Below are positions 32,724 to 41,418 of a stretch of DNA of 64,000 nucleotides, one piece after another. The stretch is from Brevibacillus choshinensis (lineage in GTDB: Bacteria > Bacillota > Bacilli > Brevibacillales > Brevibacillaceae): contig NZ_CP069127.1 in the NCBI RefSeq assembly GCF_016811915.1, forward strand, positions 1,518,001-1,582,000, read 5' to 3'. The notes under the pieces were generated by a model. That model had not been told where the DNA came from and did no database searches. It was given only the letters and a program-made list of their open reading frames with translations. Both the position numbers and the translations under genes were made by a program. Position 1 is the stretch's first letter. Each line of letters begins with the position of its first letter.

Positions 32724-34125
32724 GCCCAAACAGACCACGCTCTTTCGCTATTGGACGACGCGTTACCTGGTTATCCTGTGCGTCGGATTGCTGGTGGTGG
32801 GGATCGCTTCGAGCCTATGGATCACCTACAATGAAACGCAAAAACGTCTGGATTTCATGAGGCTGACAGCCGGGGAAATCTCGGAGCGAATCCTTGATGC
32901 GGAAGGGAAAATCAAGATCGCCCCGTTTCTGTTTCGCATCCTGGACAATCGGCAGGAGTCGCTGCGCCTGAATTACAAGCCATTCATGCTCATACTCGAT
33001 GCCGACAAACGACCCGTGTTTGACGGGCCCGGTCCCTTTGGCTCGGAGCTTGCCAAGCGGGCAGCCGAGCTCGCGGAGGCGGGCGATGAAGTCACCGAGG
33101 TCAAGCTCGCGCGCGGGGAAGAGCTGTTGTTTGTGAAGCGAAGGATTACGTCCGCGCAGCAAAATGTCGGATGGGTCTTCGTGTTTACCCCGAAAAAAGA
33201 CATGATGAGAAGCACGACGGAGTTTCAGCTGCTGTTCATCATGCTGATCAGCCTCGGTCTGCTCGGGTGGCTCGTCATCTACCTGCTGACGAAAAAGCTG
33301 TCCCAGCCGATCAAGGAAGTCGCGGATGCGGCCAAGCAAATCGTCATGGGAGACTACGATGTTCAGCTGGAAAAAAACAGCGGAGAAAAGGAAATCTATG
33401 AATTGATCCATTCCTTCAAGGAGATGGCCGACCGCCTCCGCCAGCTGGAGATGATGCGAACGGAGCTGCTTGCTGGTGTGACGCATGAGCTGAAAACACC
33501 TGTGACTTCGATCAGCGGGCTCGTCCAGGCGGTCAAGGATGACATTGTCACCGGTGCGGAGGCCAAGGAGTTCCTGGAGATTTGCTCCAGGGAAACGTCC
33601 CGACTGCAAAAGATGGTAGAGGATCTGCTGGACTTCAATACCTTCGCTGTCGGGGATATCCGCATTCGCAGAGAGAGCCAAAATGTGTATGAGCTGATTC
33701 AGGAAGTCACCCATCAATGGCGGATTGTCCAGGAGGAAGAGTCGCTCGTGCTCCACGTCGGCAAGCCGGAGCATCCGATCACAGCCTCTATAGACCCGCT
33801 GCGCATTCAGCAAGTGCTGTACAATTTGCTGAACAATGCGGCACAGGCGGCCCCTCCCTCTGGCGGTCGGATCGAGGTGAGCCTATCGGAAAACGCTCAG
33901 GAGATTCGCATCGTGGTGAAGGATAACGGGACAGGCATACCCGAAGCAGAGCAGCCATTTGTCTTTGACCGGTTTTATCGCGGGGAAGAGAAGAAGCACA
34001 TGGTGCGCGGATTGGGGCTGGGCCTGTCCTTCAGCCGGATGATTGCCCAGGCGTTGGGAGGAAATCTGGTGCTGACAGATAGCTCGGTGGCAGGTACGAC
34101 CTTCACGCTCATCCTGCGGAAATAA
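32716..34125 (+). CDS. Two-component sensor histidine kinase
   Basis: A 469-residue membrane kinase. Membrane segments lie at residues about 18-37 and 171-192 and enclose an extracellular sensor domain of about 130 residues; a HAMP linker follows (193-245). The H box VTHELKTP has His257, and the ATPase domain shows the N box region LYNLLNNAAQAAP, DNGTGIPE and GLGLGLSFSRMIAQALGG. The ATG overlaps the end of the response regulator gene, so translation is coupled. The frame is open far upstream but that part is antisense-like overlap with the regulator. Confidence 0.92.
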   Translation: MNKPKQTTLFRYWTTRYLVILCVGLLVVGIASSLWITYNETQKRLDFMRLTAGEISERILDAEGKIKIAPFLFRILDNRQESLRLNYKPFMLILDADKRPVFDGPGPFGSELAKRAAELAEAGDEVTEVKLARGEELLFVKRRITSAQQNVGWVFVFTPKKDMMRSTTEFQLLFIMLISLGLLGWLVIYLLTKKLSQPIKEVADAAKQIVMGDYDVQLEKNSGEKEIYELIHSFKEMADRLRQLEMMRTELLAGVTHELKTPVTSISGLVQAVKDDIVTGAEAKEFLEICSRETSRLQKMVEDLLDFNTFAVGDIRIRRESQNVYELIQEVTHQWRIVQEEESLVLHVGKPEHPITASIDPLRIQQVLYNLLNNAAQAAPPSGGRIEVSLSENAQEIRIVVKDNGTGIPEAEQPFVFDRFYRGEEKKHMVRGLGLGLSFSRMIAQALGGNLVLTDSSVAGTTFTLILRK

Positions 34126-34137
34126 GAGAGAAGCGCA

Positions 34138-34171
34138 AACGACGTTGCCGATGGGCAAGGTCGTTTTTTTT
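34138..34171 (+). terminator. Terminator after the sensor kinase gene
   Basis: AACGACGTTGCC and GGGCAAGGTCGTT form an imperfect stem with a 3-nt loop, followed by eight T. Confidence 0.85.
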
Positions 34172-34190
34172 CGCGACAAGCCCTCCCGAT

Positions 34191-34224
34191 CTGACGCGGT
34201 GCTGACGCAATTCTTCCGTATATT
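34191..34224 (+). promoter_or_regulatory. Efflux operon promoter with CTGACGC direct repeats
   Basis: Two identical CTGACGC 7-mers (34191-34197 and 34202-34208) are 11 bp apart and end 10 bases before a TATATT -10 (34219-34224). No good -35 is present, which fits activation by a bound response regulator. The repeats resemble CAGACAT/CTGACAT in front of the regulator gene itself. Confidence 0.6.
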
Positions 34225-34287
34225 GATCCCATCGCAAGGTTCTAGCAGCAATCAGCAATCATGAAACACGACGGGGGAGACGGAAAA

Positions 34288-35817
34288 GTGGCGGAATCGG
34301 ATAAGAAGCGTATGTTTTTCTCCAAGGGAAGAACGGGCAAGACGAAATGGGTGGCACTCGGATTGGCAGTCGTGCTGATCGGGGGCGGGGTGTACGGGTA
34401 TCGGACGCTCATGACGCCGCAGCGGGCACAAGCGGCTTTTCAGGTAGAGAAAGTGAAAAAAGGGGATGTCTCGGAAACGGTCCTGGCTTCGGGAACCGTG
34501 CAGGCATCGAAGCGCAGCTCATTGTCCTTCGCGGATGCGGAGGATGCCAAGGATTCGATTTCCTCCATCAAGGTCTCGGTAGGGGATCAAGTAAAAGCGG
34601 GGCAAGTGCTGGCTACCATGGATGATTCGGTCGCCCAAATCCAGGTGACCAATTCCCAAGCGAATCTTCTGTCAGCAGAGGCCAAGCTCGAGGAAGCTCA
34701 GAAGCGCAAGACGACTGCGGAAATGAAAACCTTGCAAGCGAATGTCAACCAGACCAAATCGGAGCTGGAGCTGGCAAAGCAGGGGATCGATTCGCAAAAA
34801 GCTTCCAACGATGAGGCGAAAGCGAAAGCCAATCTCGCAAATGCACAGAAGACGTACGCATCGCAAAAGACCTTGTACGAGGCGGGAGCCATTTCCAAGA
34901 CCGAGTACGACACAGCCCAGACAGATCTGGATCAGGCTCAGCGCGATTACCAAACGGCTATCCTGACGGCAGGGCAGACCAAAGGTGAATCGACCAGCAA
35001 GGTAGAGCAGGCACAAGCCGCCTACGACACGGCAGTGGAAGCGTTGAATGAAGCAAACGAAGGACCCGATGCCTCTACGGTATTGACTGCCAAGGCGGCT
35101 GTGGTGCAGGCGAAAGCACAGCTGCAGCAGGCTCAAAAGGCGTTGAGCGCCGTCACCCTGAAGGCTCCGATGGACGGAGTCATCGTTGCGGTGAACGGAA
35201 ACGTCGGGGAGATTCCAGGAAGCGACTTTATCATCATGGACAACTCGAACTCCGGTGCACTGGAGGTATTGGCGCAAATCAGCCAGAGCGACATCGGAAA
35301 AGTGAAAGAGGGACAGAACGTCACCTATACTACCACTTCCTATCCGGATCAGACGTTTGCGGGAACCGTCAAGCTGGTGTATCCAGAGGCAAAGACTGAC
35401 TCGGGAGTGACGAGCTATGATGTCCTGCTCTCCGTAGCAAACAAGGAAGGCCTATTGAAAATCGGGATGACGATGAACGTCACGATCGAAATCGGGTCGC
35501 ATCAGAATGTCTTGGTCGTTCCCGCTCAAGCCTTGCAGACCCAAAACGGAAAAGATGGGGTGTACCTGTACGCAGGAGCCTCTGAGAACAACGTAGGAAG
35601 ACCGTACCGTTTTCAGCCGGTCAAGATCGGCTACTTCGCTTCAGACTCCGTGGAAATCACCGAGGGCTTGAAAGAAGGCGACCAGATCGTCCTGATCGCA
35701 AATCCTACATCTGCCTCATCTTCGAATAACACGAATCGCATGGGCGGCATTCCCGGCATGGGCAGCATGGGAGGCGGCTTCCCTGGCGGGGGAGGCAGCG
35801 GAATGAGAGGTCGATGA
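34288..35817 (+). CDS. Periplasmic-adaptor-type efflux protein (HlyD/MacA, YknX-like)
   Basis: A 509-residue membrane-anchored adaptor. One membrane segment lies at residues about 20-38. A split biotinyl-lipoyl domain ([17 protein letters not shown] and [17 protein letters not shown]) encloses a long alpha-hairpin with heptads (residues about 110-270). A beta-barrel and membrane-proximal domain follow, and the tail is rich in glycine and methionine ([18 protein letters not shown]). The GTG at 34288 has GGGGGAG 8 bases upstream; an ATG at 34261 lacks a site. It heads an operon with a MacB-type ATPase and permease. Confidence 0.9.
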   Translation: MAESDKKRMFFSKGRTGKTKWVALGLAVVLIGGGVYGYRTLMTPQRAQAAFQVEKVKKGDVSETVLASGTVQASKRSSLSFADAEDAKDSISSIKVSVGDQVKAGQVLATMDDSVAQIQVTNSQANLLSAEAKLEEAQKRKTTAEMKTLQANVNQTKSELELAKQGIDSQKASNDEAKAKANLANAQKTYASQKTLYEAGAISKTEYDTAQTDLDQAQRDYQTAILTAGQTKGESTSKVEQAQAAYDTAVEALNEANEGPDASTVLTAKAAVVQAKAQLQQAQKALSAVTLKAPMDGVIVAVNGNVGEIPGSDFIIMDNSNSGALEVLAQISQSDIGKVKEGQNVTYTTTSYPDQTFAGTVKLVYPEAKTDSGVTSYDVLLSVANKEGLLKIGMTMNVTIEIGSHQNVLVVPAQALQTQNGKDGVYLYAGASENNVGRPYRFQPVKIGYFASDSVEITEGLKEGDQIVLIANPTSASSSNNTNRMGGIPGMGSMGGGFPGGGGSGMRGR

Positions 35818-35821
35818 GCAA

Positions 35822-36544
35822 ATGAAACCAGTCATACAGATCGAAGACCTAAAGAAGCTGTACCGTATCGGAGATCAAGAGATTCAAGCACTGCGAGGAG
35901 TCAGCCTGACGATCGAAGAGGGAGACTTCGTGGCGATCATGGGGCCTTCCGGATCAGGAAAGTCATCGATGATGAACGTGATCGGTTGTCTGGATAAGCC
36001 TACCTCCGGAGAGTTTTATCTGGATGGGTATCCGGTGTCAAAGGCTCATGATGATGAATTGGCGGAGATTCGCAACCGCAAGATCGGCTTTGTCTTCCAA
36101 AATTTCAATTTGCTGCCCCGCACCACTGCCGTCGAAAATGTTGAGCTGCCGCTTTTGTATGGTGGGACGCCGGCGAGGGAGAGACGAGAGCGGGCCGTAC
36201 AGGCACTCATCGATGTGGGCCTCCAGGAGCGCCTGAACAACAAGCCCAATGAGCTGTCAGGCGGGCAGCAGCAGCGAGTGTCCATCGCGAGAGCGCTCGT
36301 CAATGACCCGGTCATTTTGCTCGCGGATGAGCCGACAGGTGCATTGGACACCAGGACGAGTGAAGAGATCATGGGCATCTTTCAGGAGCTGAATGACGCG
36401 GGAAAAACCGTCATTCTCGTCACGCATGAGCCTGACATCGCCGAATATGCCAAGCGGATCGTGCGGTTTCGGGACGGGCAGATCGTATCGAATGAAGTGG
36501 TATCCGAGCAAAGAAGAGCGTTTCCAGAGGAAGTGAAGCGATGA
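35822..36544 (+). CDS. MacB-type ABC transporter ATPase (YknY-like)
   Basis: A 240-residue ATPase with Walker [29 protein letters not shown], the signature [16 protein letters not shown] and Walker [13 protein letters not shown]. These motifs are those of the LolD/MacB/YknY group that drives mechanotransmission rather than passage through the membrane. It follows the adaptor gene after 4 bases and overlaps the permease by 4 (ATGA). Confidence 0.93.
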   Translation: MKPVIQIEDLKKLYRIGDQEIQALRGVSLTIEEGDFVAIMGPSGSGKSSMMNVIGCLDKPTSGEFYLDGYPVSKAHDDELAEIRNRKIGFVFQNFNLLPRTTAVENVELPLLYGGTPARERRERAVQALIDVGLQERLNNKPNELSGGQQQRVSIARALVNDPVILLADEPTGALDTRTSEEIMGIFQELNDAGKTVILVTHEPDIAEYAKRIVRFRDGQIVSNEVVSEQRRAFPEEVKR

Positions 36545-37758
36545 GTTTTGTAGAATGCTTGCGTGTTTCATTTCGAAGCATTAGAGCCAATGGTTTGCGA
36601 TCCATTCTCACGATGCTGGGCATTATCATCGGGGTAGCGGCGGTCATTGCGATGGTCGCCATCGGGGAAGGGACGTCCAGCAGCGTGGCTTCCCAAATCA
36701 ATGGACTCGGGAGCAACCTCTTGATCGTCTCCCCCGGACAAGCGACACAAGGGAGAGTCAATCTGGGAGCGGGCTCACTCAACACGTTGACGTTAGCCGA
36801 TGCTGAGGCGATCGAGCAAAAGTCGTCCGTATCTGGTGTGGCACCCAGTGTAAACGGCAGGGGCCAAATCGTATGGGGGAGTAAAAATTACTCCAGCTCC
36901 CTGGAGGGAACCACAGCTGCGTTCCCCCAGGTACGCAACGTTCAGGTCGAGCGGGGGCGCTTTTTCAGCAATTTTGAAGTCAAGCAGCAATTCAATGTGG
37001 CGGTCATCGGTACGGAGGTAGCGAACAACCTGTTTACAGGCAACAGCACCAACCCTGTCGGACAGACGGTGCAGATCAACAAGATTCCCTTTACGATCAT
37101 CGGCGTGCTGAAGAGCCAGGGAAGCTCGGGGATGACCAACAATGACGATAGGATCATCATCCCGATTACGACGGCCATGAACCGGTTGACTGGCGGGAAA
37201 AATGTCGGCACGATTTATGTTTCAGCCGTATCCTCTGATCAGATGGAGCAAGCACAGCGAGACATCCAGAGCGCCCTGCGCAGCAAGCACAACCTCAGAC
37301 CGCAGGCTTCCGACGATTTCCGCATTACATCCCAGACGGATATTCTCAGCACAGCACAGCAAGTATCAAGCTCCATGACGGCCTTGCTGTCAGGGATTGC
37401 AGCGATTTCCTTGATTGTCGGAGGCATCGGGGTCATGAATATCATGCTGGTTTCCGTCACCGAGCGTACTCGTGAGATCGGGATTCGCAAGGCAATCGGA
37501 GCGAAGCGTGGCGATATCCTCAGGCAGTTTTTGATAGAAGCGGTCACGCTGAGTCTGATCGGAGGGATCGTGGGGATCGTCCTCGGGGTAGGAGCAGCGC
37601 TTTTGGTCAGCAAATTCGGGGGCATGACGACGACGATCAGCCTATCCCCGATTCTGTACGCATTTTTGACCTCTTCGCTGGTCGGAGTGGTGTTCGGCGT
37701 CTATCCGGCTCGAAAAGCGGCACAGCTCAAGCCGATCGACGCCCTGCGTTACGAGTAA
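36541..37758 (+). CDS. MacB-type ABC transporter permease (FtsX domain, YknZ-like)
   Basis: A 405-residue permease with the MacB architecture: an N-terminal membrane helix ([20 protein letters not shown]), a large extracellular domain (residues about 45-280), and three C-terminal helices with the FtsX motif [20 protein letters not shown] and [19 protein letters not shown] at the end. With its ATPase and adaptor it probably exports an antimicrobial or self-produced toxin. The substrate is not visible. Confidence 0.93.
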   Translation: MSFVECLRVSFRSIRANGLRSILTMLGIIIGVAAVIAMVAIGEGTSSSVASQINGLGSNLLIVSPGQATQGRVNLGAGSLNTLTLADAEAIEQKSSVSGVAPSVNGRGQIVWGSKNYSSSLEGTTAAFPQVRNVQVERGRFFSNFEVKQQFNVAVIGTEVANNLFTGNSTNPVGQTVQINKIPFTIIGVLKSQGSSGMTNNDDRIIIPITTAMNRLTGGKNVGTIYVSAVSSDQMEQAQRDIQSALRSKHNLRPQASDDFRITSQTDILSTAQQVSSSMTALLSGIAAISLIVGGIGVMNIMLVSVTERTREIGIRKAIGAKRGDILRQFLIEAVTLSLIGGIVGIVLGVGAALLVSKFGGMTTTISLSPILYAFLTSSLVGVVFGVYPARKAAQLKPIDALRYE

Positions 37759-37815
37759 TATCGCGTGTGTAATTTTTCCAATTCGGGCATACTAGCCGCG
37801 TGAGGTGTTTGTCTG

Positions 37816-38031
37816 ATGGAAAAAAACGTACAATTTTCCGTAACGTGGCGCGAAGCATCCCGAATCCTGAAGAAGATCAAAACAAGCAAACTACGGTATA
37901 CAGTCAGGCAATTGGAGGGGAAATCTAGCATAGCCTTCGTGTTTCCCAAAGTGAGTGTCAGTCAATATGTCTATCTGTATATTTTATTTGGGCCAAGGGC
38001 AGCAGATGCGGTAGGCGGCGACAACAAATAG
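37816..38031 (+). CDS. Small protein of unknown function (71 residues)
   Basis: A basic N-terminal half (REASRILKKIKTSKLRYTVRQ) is followed by a hydrophobic aromatic stretch (SQYVYLYILFG). GTGAGGTG lies about 9 bases before the ATG, and a terminator begins 10 bases after the stop. Both support a real monocistronic gene. I do not recognise the family. Confidence 0.6.
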   Translation: MEKNVQFSVTWREASRILKKIKTSKLRYTVRQLEGKSSIAFVFPKVSVSQYVYLYILFGPRAADAVGGDNK

Positions 38032-38041
38032 AAGACTTTTG

Positions 38042-38076
38042 GCCCTGGTTCCCCGCCTCGAATCAGGGCTTTTTTC
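38042..38076 (+). terminator. Terminator after the 71-residue gene
   Basis: GCCCTGGTTC and GAATCAGGGC form a 10-bp stem with one G-T or mismatch position and are followed by TTTTTTT. Confidence 0.85.
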
Positions 38077-38100
38077 TGCATCTTGGTGAAGGTTTTTTCA

Positions 38101-38377
38101 ATATTTCGATATAAAACAAAACCTGACACTTTTCGATAACAAAGATTCATAGTACAATGCGTGTATGAACGAACTTGGGGAAGTTCGGGATGGCGGCACC
38201 CAAACTGTGCAGGTGGGCCGCCTCTTTTTTTTAACGAGCGCATGCAAGCCTACTGCAAAAGCTTGTCGCTCCTCATGAACAGACATCGTTCGAGCTTTTC
38301 ATGCCAATGTTTGCATAGGAGATAATAGGTACAAATACCTGAAAATACAGCTAGATTAAGCGGATATTTCGATATAA
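38101..38377. repeat. Duplicated 14-mer flanking a putative small RNA
   Basis: ATATTTCGATATAA occurs at 38101-38114 and again at 38364-38377, on both sides of a hairpin-rich transcript candidate. A related TTTTCGATAAC is at about 38130. It may be a regulator site. The rest of 38232-38412 shows no gene I can support. Confidence 0.4.
38164..38232 (+). ncRNA. Putative small structured RNA
   Basis: A TACAAT -10 candidate lies at 38153-38158. Downstream are a perfect hairpin CGAACTT-GGGG-AAGTTCG (38170-38187) and a GC-rich hairpin with GGCGGC (38192-38197) pairing GCCGCC (38217-38222), followed by T-rich sequence to 38232. No open reading frame with a ribosome binding site is present. This could be a small RNA or the attenuated leader of something no longer present. 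It matches no RNA class I recognise. Confidence 0.4.
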
Positions 38378-38412
38378 GATTAAGTTGTTCACGTGAATAC
38401 TCCGTACTACTC

Positions 38413-38443
38413 TTCCCAGGTTTTGATAGCCTGGGCTTTTTTT
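38413..38443 (+). terminator. Orphan plus-strand terminator
   Basis: CCCAGG (38415-38420) and CCTGGG (38430-38435) pair around a 9-nt loop and are followed by seven T on the plus strand. No plus-strand gene precedes it, which suggests a second short non-coding transcript beginning near the 14-mer at 38364. Confidence 0.7.
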
Positions 38444-38483
38444 GTACATACAAAAAGGTCCATCTGGATGCGAATGGACCGCT

Positions 38484-38831
38484 TTATCCGTCGATGTACC
38501 CCGTGTCAGTCGATAGTGGAGGAAAGCTCCCTTTTAAAAGGGCATCCAGAAGCTGCTCCTGCGTCATCGAGATGGTGATGCCAGGATCGGGCAGATCAGC
38601 CAGAAACCGATTTTCCTGATGCAAATACCAGAGAGTGCCGGTCGGCCGCATCGCGTAGACGTGCACGTTTTCCTGCGCCTGCTGTCCGTGTCTGACGATA
38701 TCCCGCAGTGAGGTGTACAGTTCCCCCCACACAGGCAGATAGGGCTTTGCCTTCAGTTGATGCAGGGCATGGAGAAGTTGAGCTTTTGCCAGGGAAAGTA
38801 GTTCGTTAGTCGAGGGTTCAAGAGAGAGCAT
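38484..38831 (-). CDS. Protein of unknown function (115 residues)
   Basis: A soluble, leucine-rich protein (TNELLSLAKAQLLHALHQLKAKP) followed by a beta-rich half (VHVYAMRPTGTLWYLHQENRF). AAAGGAG lies 8 bases before the ATG at 38831. I do not recognise the family. It is divergent from the nucleoside hydrolase pair and separated from it by about 250 bases that contain an inverted repeat, TTCGACAAA/TTTGTCGAA. Confidence 0.7.
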   Translation of the reverse strand: MLSLEPSTNELLSLAKAQLLHALHQLKAKPYLPVWGELYTSLRDIVRHGQQAQENVHVYAMRPTGTLWYLHQENRFLADLPDPGITISMTQEQLLDALLKGSFPPLSTDTGYIDG

Positions 38832-38997
38832 GACCCGATCTCCTTTGCTGGTACGTGACCCATTTTCATTGGCTTCGACAAACGACGAGGCGGGCCATCG
38901 GACTGAGAAATGTGGCGGATTTTGTCGAAGTCATCGTTAAGTGTAAAATAGTTGCTAGCTGGTTGCAATAGGAGCGTAGTAGTATGAATGCTTGCAT

Positions 38998-39026
38998 TTG
39001 ACGGCTGCTAGGGAAATGGTTAGCAT
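38998..39026 (+). promoter_or_regulatory. Candidate promoter of the nucleoside hydrolase pair
   Basis: TTGACG (38998-39003) and TAGCAT (39021-39026) are separated by 17 bases, 52 bases before the first start codon. The -10 is weak. Confidence 0.4.
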
Positions 39027-39078
39027 AATGCAGTGAGGATTTGCGAGAGAAAGAGAAGCATGGCAAGAGGTGAGGAAG

Positions 39079-39939
39079 TTGGCAATCAAACAGAAGCTGT
39101 TTATTGATCTTTGCGGAGGGATCGACCATGCCGTCGCTCTGTGGTATGCGTTGCATGCGCAACATGTAGAAGTCGTAGGAGTGGGCTGCAGCGATCCCCA
39201 GCCCGGACGGGGAAGCCGTCTCATAAAGAAATGCGTAGAGCAAGCTCACCCGGATGCTCGCATTCCTGTGGCGTCTGGGGGCAGTTTGTCTCTATTTGGA
39301 GAATCCACGGCACATGAACGAAGCGAAGGACAGCAGCAGGATGCCGCTCGTCTGCTCGTGGAGTTGGCGAATATGCACAGGGAAGAGCTCACGGTGGTCA
39401 CGGCGGGGCGCTTGACCAATCTGGCGCGAGCGGTGGCGATCGACCCGCGATTGCCAGAAAAGCTGAAGCGGGTGGTCATCCAGGGAGGTGCCATCCGGGT
39501 GCCCGGGAATGCGACGGCAATCGCAGAAGCCAACCTGTACGCGGACCCGGAAGCTGCAGCCTTCGTTTGGGCAGCAGGCTTGCCATTGACGCTGGTTCCA
39601 CTCGATGCGACAAGGCACCTCTGGTTGACTCCTGAGGAGAGTAGAGAGCTCTTGAACAAAGCGGTTCGGCTGGGAGTCGCATCAGCAGCTCAGACTCATG
39701 AGGTCCCTTTGGACGCGTGGGGTGCGATGGTTGCAGCTGTGCATACGGAGCGGGTACATAAAGAGCGCATGAAGCTGGCGATCGAATGCCACAGTCCCTT
39801 GTCGCGCGGAGCTGTTTTGGCGGATTTGCGGGCGAAGCCGAGCGTGGGAACGGATACCGAGGTGGTTGTGAACATGGAAGTGGATGATGCGAGAAAATGG
39901 CTGCATGAGCTGATCGGGAAGGAGGGGGACCAGCAATGA
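39079..39939 (+). CDS. Nucleoside hydrolase-like protein lacking calcium ligands
   Basis: A 286-residue homologue of inosine-uridine nucleoside hydrolases. The fold is recognisable from VIQGGAIRVPGNATA, AEANLYADPEAAAFVW and the N-terminal strand. The calcium motif, normally DxDxGxDD, reads IDLCGGIDH here, so two aspartates are replaced by cysteine and histidine. The late HDPLA motif, which supplies a third ligand, reads HSPLS. It is therefore probably a non-catalytic or changed-function member. The TTG at 39079 has AGAGGTGA upstream. It overlaps the intact paralogue by 4 bases and may form a complex with it. Confidence 0.82.
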   Translation: MAIKQKLFIDLCGGIDHAVALWYALHAQHVEVVGVGCSDPQPGRGSRLIKKCVEQAHPDARIPVASGGSLSLFGESTAHERSEGQQQDAARLLVELANMHREELTVVTAGRLTNLARAVAIDPRLPEKLKRVVIQGGAIRVPGNATAIAEANLYADPEAAAFVWAAGLPLTLVPLDATRHLWLTPEESRELLNKAVRLGVASAAQTHEVPLDAWGAMVAAVHTERVHKERMKLAIECHSPLSRGAVLADLRAKPSVGTDTEVVVNMEVDDARKWLHELIGKEGDQQ

Positions 39940-40865
39940 AGAAAAAAGTCATCATCGACGTGGATACGGGAATCGATGACGCCATGGCACTCTCCTATGC
40001 TGTACATTCCCCTGATTTGGAGGTGTGCGGCGTTACGACCACGTTTGGAAACATCAGCGTGGAAGAAGCCACACGTAACACGCTGCAGGTCCTGGAGCTG
40101 GTCAAAGCTGGCGATATACCAGTCTATCAGGGCGCTTCCAAGCCATTGGTTCGTGAGCTGAAAGAAAAGGCCAAGCTGTTTCATGGCGAGAATGGCTTGG
40201 GGAATATCGAACTGCCTCTGCCGAGTGGCGCGCCTCAAGCCATGAGTGCAGCGGCGTACATCGTTTCTGCCACCGAGGCACATCCGCATGAAATCACCTT
40301 GGTGACGGTGGGAAGCATGACCAATCTGGCATTGGCCATCATGGCTGCGCCGCAGATCGTCTCTCTCGTCAAGCGTGTCGTCGTCATGGGCGGAGCGGTG
40401 ACGGTGCCGGGCAATCGGACGCCTGTAGCGGAAGCGAATATTTGCGCCGATCCTGAAGCGGCTTCCTTCGTGTTTCAGTCGGGCATACCGCTTACTCTGG
40501 TCGGCCTGGATGTGACGATGCAGACACTGCTCACACGCGAGCATCTGCAGCAGTGGAGAGAGCGCGATACGAAAGTAAGCCGCTTCTTCGCAGATATGTG
40601 CGAGGTCTACATGGATGCTTACGCCAAGGTCGGGAATGTGAGAGGATGCGGTCTGCACGATCCGCTTGCAGTCGGTGTCGTCATTGATCCCACATTCGTG
40701 AAGGCGGTGCCGATGCACGTCCAGGTAGATACTTCCGGGAGTGCCAGCGATGCGCGTACGATCGGGGACAGACGGGAAAACCCTGCGTTTCCTCCCAATA
40801 TCGATGTTTGCCTCGAGGTGGACCACGAGCGCTTCGTCCGGCATTTTTTGGAGTTCGTCATGTAG
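39936..40865 (+). CDS. Inosine-uridine preferring nucleoside hydrolase
   Basis: A 309-residue ribonucleoside hydrolase that splits nucleosides into base and ribose. The calcium-binding motif IIDVDTGIDDAMAL is intact (Asp8, Asp10, Asp14, Asp15), as are MGGAVTVPGNRTPVAEANI and the late GCGLHDPLA. GGAGGGGG precedes the ATG. It overlaps its degenerate paralogue by ATGA, so expression is coupled. Specificity within the family cannot be read. Confidence 0.93.
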   Translation: MKKKVIIDVDTGIDDAMALSYAVHSPDLEVCGVTTTFGNISVEEATRNTLQVLELVKAGDIPVYQGASKPLVRELKEKAKLFHGENGLGNIELPLPSGAPQAMSAAAYIVSATEAHPHEITLVTVGSMTNLALAIMAAPQIVSLVKRVVVMGGAVTVPGNRTPVAEANICADPEAASFVFQSGIPLTLVGLDVTMQTLLTREHLQQWRERDTKVSRFFADMCEVYMDAYAKVGNVRGCGLHDPLAVGVVIDPTFVKAVPMHVQVDTSGSASDARTIGDRRENPAFPPNIDVCLEVDHERFVRHFLEFVM

Positions 40866-40913
40866 GCTGCCTGGCAAACAGGTGAGAAAAGGGAATAAGA
40901 GGAGGCTATCGCT

Positions 40914-41381
40914 TTGTTAAAAGAATTTAAAGAGTTTGCTTTGAAAGGAAACGTACTGGATCTGGCCGTCGGTGTCGTGATTGGGGGCGCCTTTGGAAAA
41001 ATCGTGACCTCTCTGGTCAATGACATTATTACCCCGCTTATAGGGATCTTGCTAGGCAAAGTGGATTTTTCTAATCTGTTCATCAATTTGAGCGGCGTGC
41101 ATTACGAGACGCTGAAAGCAGCAAAAGACAAAGGTGCCGCGACTTTGAACTACGGCCTTTTCCTCAACAGCATCATCGACTTTCTGATCATCGCGTTCTC
41201 TATTTTTGTTGTGATCAAGCAGCTGAATCGCTTCAAGCGCAAGCAAGAAGAGGTCAAGCCGCCCGTCACGACCAAGGAATGCCCGCATTGCATCACTTCC
41301 ATCCCGATCAAGGCTACGCGCTGCCCGAACTGCACCTCCATGCTGGAAGGTCACGGCTCGCATGCAATGGCAACGGAATAA
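40914..41381 (+). CDS. mscL: Large-conductance mechanosensitive channel MscL with zinc-ribbon tail
   Basis: A 155-residue channel that opens under membrane tension on osmotic downshock. The first helix ([21 protein letters not shown]) and TM1 ([17 protein letters not shown]) are classic MscL; TM2 is [20 protein letters not shown]. The C-terminus after residue about 110 has ECPHC and RCPNC, a CxxC-x12-CxxC zinc ribbon not present in E. coli MscL. GAGGAGG lies 6 bases before the TTG start at 40914. Confidence 0.93.
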   Translation: MLKEFKEFALKGNVLDLAVGVVIGGAFGKIVTSLVNDIITPLIGILLGKVDFSNLFINLSGVHYETLKAAKDKGAATLNYGLFLNSIIDFLIIAFSIFVVIKQLNRFKRKQEEVKPPVTTKECPHCITSIPIKATRCPNCTSMLEGHGSHAMATE

Positions 41382-41384
41382 GCG

Positions 41385-41418
41385 AAAAAAGGAGGGCACT
41401 CATGCTCTCCTTTTTTTT
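41385..41418. terminator. Bidirectional terminator between mscL and the yheC/D gene
   Basis: AAAAAAGGAG and CTCCTTTTTTTT pair around GGCACTCATGCT, giving T runs on both strands between convergent genes. It overlaps the last codons of the minus-strand gene. Confidence 0.8.
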
